DNA of 64,000 bases from Amborella trichopoda (Eukaryota > Streptophyta > Magnoliopsida > Amborellales > Amborellaceae). The translations under genes were made by a program, and so were the position numbers. Location: the NCBI RefSeq assembly GCF_000471905.2, contig NW_006499677.1:430010-494009 (forward strand), written 5' to 3'. This document shows, piece after piece, positions 43,951 through 55,057 of this stretch. The notes under the pieces were generated by a model. It did not search any database and was not told the origin of the DNA. It worked only from the letters and a program-made list of their open reading frames with translations. Every line of letters begins with the position of its first letter. Position 1 is the stretch's first letter.

Positions 43951-43965
43951 CCAAAGAGGGGCAAT
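43951..43965 (+). other. Polypurine tract of the Tat element
   Basis: CCAAAGAGGGGCAAT lies directly before the TG of the 3' LTR, the expected plus-strand primer position. Confidence 0.85.
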
Positions 43966-45330
43966 TGTAAACATCCCATTTTAAATCTGGCAAATTCTAT
44001 GATTTTCTGAACCCTTAGGACCACACTTAACCTAATAAACCCAAATCCATAGTTCACACAACCTACCTTGTGAGCCGGAACTAGTTTGCCTGCTTGAAAC
44101 CCTGCAGAAACCCTGTTTTGACCTAGATTTTTGTAAATGCCATGTTTTACCAAACAAATCATTAAAAAAAGTAAAAAACTCCATTTTGATTCAAATTTTC
44201 TCTGAGAGCTTCACAAGAGGATGAGGAAGAGGAAGACACCCAAATTAAAAAAAATCAATTTGAACAAGTTTGGTTTGGGCGACAAGGGGCGTATCTCCCA
44301 GGCGATACAGGGCGTGTCGCCCAAGTCATCTTGCAAATGCCATATTTTACCAAACAAAATCATTAAAAATAATAAAAGACTCCATTTTGACCCAAAGTTT
44401 TTCTGGTAGCTTCACAAGAGGCTAAGGAACACACCTGAAAAGAAAATTTTCAATTTGGAGCATTTTTTATTTGTATGACATGGGGCGTGCCGCCCAGGCA
44501 ACAAGACTCGTGCCACCCAGGCGACAAGACTCGTGCCACCCAGCCGCGTTTTGGCTCAAATTTTTTTTACATATTTTTCATGTTTTTAAGGTTATCTTGT
44601 GGGTGGTTTGGCCACGTGATGCTCTCTGCGTTGGTCAAATCCAAATTTTAAAAAATTAAAGATTGGTTTGACCAAGGGATTTGTTGGTTATGGGATAACT
44701 CTGCCCCATCAAATCTCTTATTCAGATGAACTCACTTTGGGTGACCATAAAAGGATGAAAAACGAGAGGGTTGAGAGGTACGAGACTTTTAGAAACTTTA
44801 GGCTGGAAGAGAAACCCTAGGAGAGTAGAGAGACCTTCCCTGAGAAAACCCTAACCCTCATCTTAAGCCTAAGTAAACCTAGACCTATGGCACAACAACC
44901 CTAGATCTAAACCATTTATTGGGCACAACCTATTACTATCAGAGAGTTGCTGGTCGACTTTTGGACCACAAGGGCAAAAGGAACCGGTTCTGATATGGGT
45001 GAGCCCTCGAAGGCTCAGAAAGCCCGGGCCATCCGGCCCGATTTGGTATTTTCTTTTCCTTCATTTTCTCTTTTATTTTATTGTATTTATTTTATTTTGA
45101 TCTGGCTTTGATTCATTCTGATTGAAAATTGTGTTTTGAAATGCTTCAAATCACGTTGGCTCTGCCATAGATCTGAGAGTAGATATGCCCTTTTTTGGGC
45201 AGATATGATCACAGATCTGAATTCGATTGTTCCCACTTTCTCTACCATTGCTTTTTAATTTATTTTTTATCTATTGAAAGTGTCAGATCTAAGAGATCTA
45301 CATCGTTAGATCGCTCGATTATGATAAACA
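43966..45330 (+). repeat. 3' LTR of the Tat element
   Basis: It runs from TGTAAACATCCCATTTTAAA to TGATAAACA and is followed by AGTTG. It is collinear with 30993-32335, with small insertions such as CTAATA near 44035 and a duplicated GCGACAAGACTCGTGCCACC phrase at 44499-44540. Confidence 0.92.
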
Positions 45331-47285
45331 AGTTGTGGCTGATGCCGTCTGAGCACTCTGTTCCGTTGCCTCAGGGTCTGGCCTTTAATCATACGAGTCT
45401 CACTCTCAGTGGCTAGCGGATAAAAATCCTAATCTATCTAGATTGCCATATGCAGCTTACATGCTGGCGGTTAGGCATTTCCATAGCACTAACTCGCTCA
45501 ATTCACGTGATACTCATCGAATGATAGTTAAAAATCCTCGTGATGCTAATCCTCCTAGATCACCATATGCGGCCCACAGGCTGGCGATTAGGCATTTTCG
45601 TAACGCTAACTAGCCCGATTCACGTGATTCTCATCAGCAGGTGGTTAGAAATCCTCTTTATGCTAATCCGCCTAAATCACCATATGTAGTCCACAAGCCG
45701 GTGGTTAGGTATGTCCGTAACGCTAATTCACCCGATTTGTGTGATACTCATCGGTTGACAGTTAGAAATCCTCGTGATGCTAATTCATCTAGATTGTCGT
45801 ATGCAACCCACAATCAGGTGGTTAGGCGTTTTCATAATGCTAACTCGCCTAATTCACGTGATACTCATTAGCTAATGGTTAGGAATCCTCACAATGCTAA
45901 GCCACCTAGATCTCCTCGTATTGTTTGTTCGCATGTTGCCAGGATAGAATGCGATCTGATGCAAGATGATTGCAAGCCTGCCCATGTTCCCAAGGTGGAG
46001 TCCAGGAAGTACAATCAAGCCTAAAAGGCCCATGTTAAGATAGTCCTCAAGCATGCGCATGGATTTCTTACTCAGTACATCCGGGATAGAGCAAGGGAAG
46101 CCATTCGAGCAGATCAATGTCATATGAACAATACACGACCACAGCAAGGTCAGTGACATGAATCAATCTGGAGTAAGATTTCACAAGATCTAGGAGATGA
46201 GATCCTCGAAATATGGCCTTGTAATACGATCGGGACGACTACCAAGAAGCTCGATGAGAATGAGGTAACCCTGAGGGGCAAGATGGCCCCGATTTTGATG
46301 ATATCACATATCTCTAGTCTAATGAGGAACCCCCACTTGCCAAACCTCTTGCAAAGAAGGTGAGACGTCATCAAGCAATCGAGAATCCTCACATCACTCG
46401 CAATGTATCCAAAGCACGAAAGGATTCTATTGTACCTACATTATCTTTCCCTTTTTAGTTCCCAGAGTTCGTCGCACCAATCTCAGATAATGAGTCCACT
46501 GGACCAATTGAGCGAGACCCTTTCGTGAGTGTAATGATGGTTCGAACAGGGAATGACTCCCTCGGAGCCAAAGAAATGGAGCGCCTTAGGGCGGCATTAG
46601 CCTAAAATGAAGCAAAACTCCAAACCTAGACTGTTGAGCTCGAAATGTTGAGAGCCACTAAGGTAGCTCCTAACCGCAGTGACCCTTCAAGGCAGCAGTC
46701 CTTGAATTCGGCCATGGAGAACCACCCAGAGCCTATGCCGCATTAACCTTTGAACACAACTAACATTGCCTTAATGGAAGAGACTGTGTGAAATCTAGTA
46801 ATGGAGAACCTGTGAGCACTCCACCTTCCGGGTGTACAAGCCCTCGACACTTATCGAAAACCATACCCAACATATGTCGATGAAGTGTCGTACCCTTCAG
46901 GGTACTAGCATTTCCCGAAGTTGGATGGGCAAGGCTCCCCTTATCAATACTTGGTCCACTTCATATCTGTATGTATAAATTCAACTAATAACGGGAACCA
47001 CCTGATGAGACAATTTGTACAGTCACTATCAGGCCCAACCTTCACTTGGTACTCATGACTGCGTCCTGAAACAATATTTACATGGAAACAAATGCAAGAA
47101 GCATTCTTGACTAGATTTCACAACACAGAAGGAGTGGTTCCCTTGGTTGAACTTCTCAATGTAAAGCAAAGGGATCATGAACTCGTGTAGTAGTATATCA
47201 CTTGGTGGCATAACCTCAGCATAAGGCAGGCAACTCTGCTCCCTGAAGACCAGGAGGTCCTCATGTGTATTAAAAACATGAGATC
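45331..47285 (+). pseudogene. Right part of the old gypsy-like element: decayed gag
   Basis: It resumes the element cut by the Tat insertion. After the 117-bp repeats come charged, stop-ridden frames. Then a recognisable Retrotrans_gag core follows: QALDTYRKPYPTY near 46843, FPKLDGQGSPYQYLVHFISV near 46912-46973, LMRQFVQSLSGPTFTWYS near 47005 and WKQMQEAFLTRFHNTEGVV near 47080. Stops interrupt it (TAG near 46906, TGA near 47058, two near 47190). The match ends near 47285 after LMCIKNMRSDIAI. No protease, RT or integrase follows, so the element is truncated or deleted. Confidence 0.78.
45420..45905. repeat. 117-bp tandem repeats (39 codons)
   Basis: Units begin AATCCTCGTGATGCTAAT or variants at about 45533, 45650, 45767 and 45884, with a diverged first copy from 45425. 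They stay mostly open as NPRDANPPRSPYA..RNANSPDSRDTH-type units. Period 117 is divisible by 3. Confidence 0.88.
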
Positions 47286-48564
47286 TGACATTGCAATACC
47301 CTTTGTGTTGGACGTCGCTTCCCGTGTTTTTTGTACTTTCACATCTTTGAGTCATGTGATATTTCTCTCGTGCGACGCTTCAGTTCGCATACCAGTTGTG
47401 CTTCGGTGTCCCGTTTTCACGCGACGTGTCGTTTCACGTGTTGCTAGCATTTCTTCATGATTGGGACATGTGTCACACCGTCAGCTTTGCACGATATGCC
47501 GTCCCTCGCCTCCCTCTGGCTTTATAAAAGGGGGTGCATAAGGGCAGTCTTTGTTTTTACTAGGGCTTTGATCAAGAGTAAAAACCCTAGTTTCTATTTA
47601 GACTTCTACTTGTGTTTTGGTTCACCATCACCCTTTTGAGTTGGAATTTCCTCGGCCACGAGAGTTTTGTCGATGGCAATGGCCAGCACTAGCTCCACTT
47701 CTTTTTCTGGCGTGGCTCTTATGCTAAGCATTTGAGGGAATGTCTTTTCGCTCTTTTCTATGCTAATCCCTCTCCTCTTTCGTTCATGCCACAAGATCAA
47801 GAGGCTTTTGCGAGATCTCCTATTGAGGAGAGGCGCGCACAACTGAAGGATTCGAAAGCTAGTTTTGCTCATGTGAAAGGTGAAATGTATGAGTGGAACG
47901 CCCTCCTCGCATCTTCCATTGAGGCTAGCACCTCCGAGTTAGTGGCTTCATTGGCGACAATCAATGCTTTGGCCCTTAGGCACCGTGGGAGGCGCACCAA
48001 GCTGATTAGGTGAGAGTTGCTGGCCTTGGTGGTGATGCTCAATGTTTTTGTCCTCAGGAACCATGGGAGGCGCGTTGAGCTGATTAAGTGCTGGCGAGAG
48101 TATCGAACCAACCTCGCAACTTTGAGAGACCTCGAAGGCCGTTTGGTTGAGGTAAGAAGACTCATTGAGCGTGGAGGTTGAGCGGTGGCCGATGCTAAAG
48201 ACCGAGAGGGTGGGATTCTTCACCTTTCGCATAATCCGTGAGGCTTCTCTTGAGGGGGTGCAGGAGATGAAGGCAAAGATGCATGAGGCACTTGACCATT
48301 TTTACAGTTTTTTGTTTTGTTTGCGGGCTTTAAAAGCCTGCCAAAATTTTGTAACCTTATGTTATGAATAAGATGGCTATCCTCTTTTTCAACTTCTTGA
48401 TTCATGTTCAATCCACTAATGTTTTTCTTCCCACGCTCCTACCTCAAACTTCGTCCCTCACCTTTAAGGAAATGAGAGAATGAACCCAAAAGCCCACTGG
48501 GAAGGCGTTTTAGTCCCTTCATGTTTGTCAAGAATGCCTGTTAGGGTTTTTCGTTCAGGACATT
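47286..48564 (+). other. Unrecognised segment with TATA-like box and coiled-coil-like frames
   Basis: GCTTTATAAAAGGGGGTGCA near 47519 resembles a core promoter. Downstream, broken frames include MRECLFALFYANPSPLSFMP (from 47732) and EERRAQLKDSKASFAHVKGE. Near 48130 LRDLEGRLVEVRRLIERGG appears, heptad-like and charged, then SLEGVQEMKAKMHEALDHFY near 48250. Stops separate them. It may be a decayed LTR with an accessory frame of a retrotransposon, or a dead gene. I do not recognise the family. Confidence 0.35.

Positions 48565-48602
<38 letters not shown>
48565..48602. repeat. (TG)n-(TA)n microsatellite
   Basis: TGTGTGTGTG passes into about 26 bases of alternating TA. Confidence 0.9.
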
Positions 48603-48605
<3 letters not shown>

Positions 48606-48639
48606 TTTATTTTTTTTTTTTTTTGAGGAGCTAGTTTTA

Positions 48640-50480
48640 AAGTCATACCATCATGACTATAGTGAGGCGTGTTTTAAAGTCTTGCCTTCGAGACTGCTAG
48701 TAGAGCATGTTTTTAAAGTTTCTTGCCTGCGTAGGGCACACCCTAGACAGTCCTTGTAGTGGTGTATTGACCTTCCTCAGTGAAGAGGACTTGCCATGGG
48801 ATGAAGCCATGCAAGGCAGGAAGGGGGGAAGAATCCCATTCAGATGGAATGTCGAGGGGATTTGAAGTTGTGGGTTCGGGTCGTCGGGTTTTTTCAGTTT
48901 CCCCCTCTTTTGTTAGGCGAACAGGGCTCTTGAGCTCGGGGCATGGGTGCCATGTCTCCCTGGCGAGCCTCATCCCTTCTAATAAAGTTCACCTTTCCAC
49001 AACCATGGTACACCTTCAATGGTGCGAGCACCTTTGCTTGGGTGTAGGAGGTGGAGGTTTCAAGAGTGCTTAGGGTGGGGCTTCGAACCTGTTCTGACCT
49101 CTGATGAGGTTGGGGCCGCTCCTTAGGAGTTCTGCTCAAAAGCAAAGGCTGCTTGTAGGTTAGGACTATCCAACTGCTTTGGAGATATCCTTGGAGGATG
49201 GATCTGAACCCATGGCAGTGGCATAAGTTGTGAACGCTCTGCTGATGGTAGCGACACCAAAGGCCTTGGTCTTTACCGATAGTCCGCCCTTGTTTCTTTG
49301 TGGTGCATGACACTATCATCTCGTGCTGCACCAATATGTCAAAGATGGTGGGAAGCCAGTAGGGTGGCAGTTCACTCGCGGGGATCTCATCATCTGACTC
49401 CTCTTGGAGTGTGACCTATGGGAGGCCTCAGAGTCTTCAAAAGCCTTGTTGAGGTCCTCCAGGTTGATTTGCCCCTTCTAGATTAAGACCTCAATGTGGT
49501 TTTTCAACTGGATACAGTCTTGCATTGGGTGGCCTAACATCTAGTGGTAACCACAATAGTTGGCATGATTGACTCACTTCGCCTGATCCAAGCCATTTGC
49601 TAGGGGAAAGGACCACCATGTCCTTCTCAATTGGCATTCTTAGGAGTGGCACCCATGCCTTGTTGAAGCTATACTGCCGATTGAGTCTCCGCCCAAACTC
49701 TTCAGTCTGGTAGTAGCATTGTGGCGGAGACACCCTGTTATAATCTTGTTTTTGGGGCAGCTGCTGTTACGTTGCCTCCTGAATTCTTAGCTCTAGCCCT
49801 CAGGAGGTACTTAATGTCGGTAGGGGAGCCACATTGGGTGTAGGTTGGGAGGTGGTTATGAATGTCGCACTAATCAAATTTATTGATTGACTAGTGCGGG
49901 GATGGGTTCTACCGCTTCGGGCCTGCCCTCCCCCAGTTTAGGCTTGATCTCCTCCATGATGTTTCAACAACCTTTCTATTTTAGCTGCTTTTGTAATCAT
50001 GTCAGAGAAAGCGGTGGGGTTGCGTGCCTCAACATGTAGGGAGATTTCTTTCCTCATGTTTCTTATGCATGTTTATACAGCCTCCGTTTCGCCCATGGGG
50101 TTGCTCTGGAACATGGCCAGGTCTCTCCATCTCTAGATGTACTGTCCCACCGACTTGTCTGGGTTTTGGGACATGGTCAGGAACTCTATAACCTGTGTAT
50201 CCAGCTCCACTTCATAGAAGCATTTGTAGAAGAGCTGCTCCATTTCTTGCCAGGAGTGTCCTGAGTTGGGCTACAGGCTGGTGTACCACTTGAAGGCAGG
50301 CCCGACTAGAGTTTCTACAAACTACTGGAGCAACAGTCTGGGGTCCGAGGCTAACTCTTAGCACGCAGACATGAAGTGGGCCACATGCTGCTGAGGTGAA
50401 TGGTTAGTTGCCTCGATCTCGCCCTCCGAATCTGGATGATCTGGCAGCACGTGTCTCGAGTTTCAGGAGAACTAGGGACT
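48640..50480 (-). pseudogene. Gypsy-type gag remnant on minus strand
   Basis: Reading down from 50480, the minus strand gives VAHFMSAC near 50390, FVETLVGPAFKWYTSL near 50320, HSWQEMEQLFYKCFYEVELD near 50270-50200, WRDLAMFQSNPMGETEAV near 50140 and MRKEISLHVEARNPTAFSDM near 50055-49998. A nucleocapsid-like YCGYHQMLGHPMQDC follows near 49570-49520. The order and words are those of a plant Retrotrans_gag protein. Many codons became stops in a pattern compatible with C-to-T change. The part below 49270 is decayed linker. No RT or integrase is seen, so only a gag fragment survives here. Confidence 0.75.
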
Positions 50481-51299
50481 TTGAGATCGCTCTCTCGGGA
50501 ACCTTGCTTATGAACAAGGGTAGGTATACCAATCGATGAGAGAGGAATTTAAGGTAGGTTGGGGACTTACTCGGGCTAACTCACGTGGGTGCCCTCTTAG
50601 ATCATGAAGAAAGTCCCCCAGTCATAGAACTGTTTTGGAATCGCCTCCCTTGGCCTGTACTCTCATGTTTCTGCAATCACACACACATGGTTAATTTACA
50701 AAACAAGTGGGTCAAGTAATCCCTCCTTGTCTTTGGGCGAATGCACATAGGCGCATGCACATTCAAAAGAAGAAAAAAAGGGAAGAGAATAGATGAAAGA
50801 AGAAGAAAGGGATAGAATAGAGGAATGGGGGAGATAAGAATTTGACTAGGTGGCTAAACTAGCACAATAGTTAGACCAGAAAGTGATTGACCTGACGTGG
50901 TAGCAAGATAGGCACAGTAACTAAACCGACACAATGACAATACTACTAGATGACAGAAAGATCATCGACCAGTCTGACACAATGGCTAACCTATCATGGC
51001 AGTAAGGCGGGCATGGTAATGAAAACCGGCACATCGACGATACTATTAGACGATGCGACTACCATGGCAGTGCTTGACTTAGCCTCCCTTATCAAACGAG
51101 AGGGAAATAAGAAGAAGAGAGAAAAGAAAGAGAGAGGGAGAGGACATGCACAGTACTACCGATGTCGTGCTTGTGAGAAAAAGAAAGGAAAAAGATAGAG
51201 GAAAAGAAGGAGCAATAAGAAAGAAGAGAAAGGGGAAAGAAGAAAGAAATAAGGGAGAGAAGGAAGAGGGAAGAAGAGAGAGAAAAGATGGAAGGCAAT
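50481..51299 (-). other. Probable leader of the minus-strand gypsy element
   Basis: Non-coding sequence between the gag remnant and the hairpin minisatellite. GACAATACTACTAGATGACA near 50936 and GACGATACTATTAGACGATG near 51034 mark a diverged direct repeat of about 100 bp. From 51090 it becomes purine-rich (AAGAAGAGAGAAAAG). Confidence 0.4.
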
Positions 51300-51915
51300 G
51301 AGCATCTGTCGTCCATGATAGGAGAATTTAAAAGAGAGAGAAAACATGGATGGTGATGAGCATCCGCTGTCCATGACAGGGAAATTAGAAGAGAGAGAAG
51401 ACATGGACGGTGATGAGCTTCCATCGTCCATGACAGAGAAGAGAAGAGAAAGAAAACAAGGACCATGGTGTGCTTCTACCGTCTATGATAGAGAAGAGAG
51501 GAGGACAGAGAAAAAATTGATGGCAATGAGCTTCTGCCGTCCATGACACAAGAATTAGAAGTGAGAGAAAACATGAATGACGATGAGCTTCCACCATTCA
51601 TGACAGAGAAGAAAAGAGAGAGAAAACATGGATGGCGATGAGCTTCTGCCGTCATAGAGAAGAGAAGAGAAAAGACAAAACATGGACGATGATGACCTTC
51701 TGCCATCCATGACAGAGAAAAGAAAAGAGAGAAAACATGGACGATGATAAGCTTCAGCCGTTCATGACAGAGAAGAGAAGAGGAAAAAGAAAACATGGAC
51801 GGCGATGAGCTCCCGCCGTCCATGACAAAGAAGAGAAGAAAGAGAAAACATGGACGGTGATGAGCTTCCGCCGTCCATGGCAGATAAGAGAAGAGGAAAG
51901 AGAAAAACATAAATA
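51300..51915. repeat. Hairpin minisatellite, left half (about 11 units of 55-60 bp)
   Basis: Each unit reads ACATGGACGGYGATGAGCTT then CCRCCGTCCATGACAGAGAA and a GA-rich spacer. CATGGACGG pairs with CCGTCCATG around GCTT-type loops, so every unit can fold. The array stops at the chromovirus and resumes at 62472, so the two halves were once continuous. Confidence 0.9.
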
Positions 51916-51919
51916 GCGA

Positions 51920-54900
51920 TGGGATGACCAAAACCTTTTTCAGCCAGTTAGAAAGCATGGCAGGATAGAGAGGCCAGCGCCGGTTGGAAGTGCCATCGCC
52001 GAGTGAGTTGGAGAAGAGGCCAGCACCGGTTGGAAGAGCTAGCGCTAGGTGAGTTGGTGAAAACGCCAGTGCCGGTTGAAAGTGCCAACGCCAGGTGAGT
52101 TGGTGAAGAGGCCAACGCCGGGTGGAAGAGCCAGTGCCAGGTGAGTTGGTGAAGAGGCTAGGACCTGTTGGAAGAGCCAGCGCTAGGTAGATTTGTGTGA
52201 AGAGGCCAGCGCCAATTGGAAGAGCCAGCGCCAGGTGGATTTGTGTGCAGTGCCGGCTGTGTCTCTAACATGAATGAGTTGGGTATGTCATTTGTTATCG
52301 GCATGCTGATTGAGTGCCATATGTCCAAATTTTACAGTCTTTTGGTGACACTTGGCAGACCACCTCAACCCAAGAGTACTTAAACCCCCTTCCTCACCCG
52401 TGCCACTCATTCTTACTTCATTTCTCTCTCTCTAAGACACAAGGTGGGAAGAAGTGAGTGTTGGTGGGTAGCCACTGTTGGGTGGGTGAGAACAATGAGG
52501 AGAGGAGCGGAGAAGATACCATTGTTGGTTAGGTAAGTGAATCCATCACCATTGCATGATAGTCGTAAGGGTGCATGGAATTTATGCATATAAAATGAGA
52601 ATGAAAGTGTATGTGATGTAAGAAAATCCTTACGCCTTTTTATTTAGAAATTGGGGTTCTTGTTTCATGATATATGGTGAATGTCAAGAATGAATGCATG
52701 ATTCTTAGATTATATAAGAAATGCATGCTATGCATGATTATGTGTGTTTTCACATTGTGAGAGAATGGTTTTTATCAAGGGCCTTACCATGACATGAAGA
52801 TCATGGAATGTATGCTTGAGACATGTTGTATGCCACTTTCAAATTCCAGAAGTTGGCATGTACTTTTTAGATGCTTTTGAACAGCAAAATGGGGTCCGAT
52901 TAACCTCAAACCACCCCTATTGGAAAGATATACGAGTTTAGTAAAATGTTGCTTTTTACCCATTGCTGAAATTATTTACAAAAATGAAGTTATGTTTTAA
53001 AATGGGAAGGTATATTATTATTGACTGTTTTCCTGGATTTTTCATTTATGCCACTGTGGTCACGGATTTTAGCTAGACAAACAAAGTTTATTTTCAGCCA
53101 AACCATAGCCATTTGAAAGATCTTTGAATGCGCTAAAATTTTCATGCGGAAACTATTATGAAAAGCTTCCTAGATTGAAAGTTATACCCTGCTTTATGAA
53201 GGTATGTCACTATGGGAGGTATTGATGAAAATCAGAACTATCACCTTGTTTTCCATGAAATTTTGAACCACCAAATAGAATCCAAATGCTTAAAAACTTG
53301 GTTTTTTAGAAATATATATGTCTTGGCTTAAATGTTTGTTTTGTACTCGTCACAAGTTGACGTACGGTTTGAATGTTATAATGATTTGAAGCAGGGTTTG
53401 TCACTGTCCACTGTACACAGCAAAGGTAGTAAGTTAACCGTCATTTCCTTGAACCTTTAAGAGTTCAAAAGGAACCTATTGTCTTTAAACCACTCCCAAG
53501 TGAAGGATAGATGTGTCTGGTACGAAATTGATTTTGGAGCCATCTTCAAATTCTAATGGTCCAAAAGTTAGGACCCCAATTGCTAGCGCACATACGCATG
53601 CATGAAAATGATGCTTATGCTATATGTGAATGGATACCTACTGTGTGAATGATGGTATCATGATGCTTATGCTCTATGTGAATGGATACCTACTGTGTGA
53701 ATGATGGTATCATCATTCTTATTCTATATATGAATTGATACCTACTGTGTGAATGATTGTATCATGATGCTTATGCTATATGTGAATGGATACCTACTGT
53801 GTGAATGATGGTATCATGATGCTTATGCTATATGTGATTGGATACCTACTGTTTGAATGATGGTGCAGACAACTGCGAAGCTATTATGTTATATGAAAGG
53901 GGACCTATTGTGTGAATGATGGTGCTGACAGCTGTGATTTTTCTATGATTCCCCATGATAGGACGAGACTCAGGATGTGAGTAGTTGGGAGGGTCGTGCC
54001 CCCTAGATCTATGTGGGCACTACACATTGGGTCACCTAATGGTAGTGTAATGTCCTCTCGCTAAAAGGGCACAACGAGAGGGTAGTGTCTTGCAAGGCCT
54101 CTCCCTATCAAAAACCCCAAAGCACGTTGCGGATGTGTGCGTGTGTGGGGGCCTTACGAAGTGGATCTTCCACTTGTCGTGGTTCACCCTCTTGAGTGAG
54201 GGTAGATGTCCCAAGTTCAGGATTGGCTTATCCATATCGATGTGGCTTCTACTTCAGGAGTAGTTAGATTTGTTTGCTTGACTTATTTATGCTTTCTGTA
54301 TGAGCTTTTAATTGAAGTTGTGATCTGCTGTCTTTATTACTCTACTTTAAGAAAGGTGATTGTGACGTATGCATTATAGATATTGAAGTGCCTTTCTCAC
54401 ATTTCTTTTAGAATGTTGAGAAGCATGTTAAGGGACCTTATTTGATACATGTATACATGTGTTGTGTATTGTTATCATTATCATGCTAGTTGGAATGCAA
54501 TGGTATAGATCTGCTTACTGGGCTGTTAGCTCATTCCATCTTATTTTCATAACTGTAGAGTGAAGAGTGTTGACACTTATGCTTAAGGTGGGTGACCATT
54601 GGGGATTTGAAGCTTGAAGTCGAGAGCTTAAAAAGCCATCCTATGAAGACTTCCATTGTATGTTTTGGATGTCTCAGTAATGTGTGGTGTACCTCATTTT
54701 TTGTATTTTTTGGCCTGTAGTGCCAAGAAGGAATTGTAAAGACTTTTTAATATTGGATGAATGAGATGGCTGTACTTTTGGAATTGTTATTTGTTTGGTT
54801 TAATGGTTTTATTCTGGTTTCTTTCATGGTTTGCTCTTGATTCCGTGTTTTCATGCGTTTAGCCACTCACACTTGAGTGACGTTCGCGACCTCCGATCTC

Positions 54901-54952
54901 GATCTCGTGCTCCATCGCCCTCCGACAGGGGTCAGGGAGCGGTGTCGTGATA
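51920..54952 (+). repeat. 5' LTR of the chromovirus
   Basis: It runs from TGGGATGACCAAAACC to GTGTCGTGATA and is collinear with 59442-62471. It includes a 46-bp array (about 51965-52260, CCAGCGCCGGTTGGAAGAGC words) and a 52-bp array (53608-53935, GATGCTTATGCTATATGTGA then TACCTACTGTGTGAATGATG). The first array has six to seven units and the second about five. Confidence 0.92.
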
Positions 54953-54956
54953 GTTG

Positions 54957-54968
54957 TGGTATCAAAGC
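54957..54968 (+). other. Primer binding site of the chromovirus
   Basis: TGGTATCAAAGC lies four bases after the LTR. It differs from the initiator-Met tRNA primer site TGGTATCAGAGC by one G-to-A change. Confidence 0.85.
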
Positions 54969-55057
54969 AGTCAGGATAGGATTCTTAGCCTAGGGAGTCT
55001 TAGAAGTGTCTGTAGGGTAGTTTTGATAGGCTAGTAACTGGGTGTTTCTGTTTTAGG

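Larger units (their letters stand above)
30993..45330 (+). mobile_element. Complete Ty3/gypsy retrotransposon, Tat lineage (14.3 kb)
   Basis: The element runs from TGTAGACACC to TGATAAACA with two LTRs of about 1.35 kb and a perfect 5-bp target duplication AGTTG. Internal order is PBS, long leader with tandem repeats, gag, a protease-poor region, RT, RNase H, a second (archaeal-type) RNase H, integrase, a long 3' non-coding region with tandem repeats, and PPT. The second RNase H and the long non-coding 3' region mark the Tat/Ogre/Retand group. Frame changes and stops occur in gag, RT and integrase, so it is no longer autonomous. The LTRs differ at roughly one base in ten in the stretch I compared, so it is not recent. 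It inserted into an older gypsy-like element. Confidence 0.92.

Noticed and set aside
51092..51958. Minus-strand frames of Ser/Leu/Phe-rich repeats over the hairpin minisatellite
   Set aside because: All three minus frames are partly open because the array is purine-rich and lacks stops in the pyrimidine strand. Several overlapping frames are equally open, so there is no sign of one being selected.
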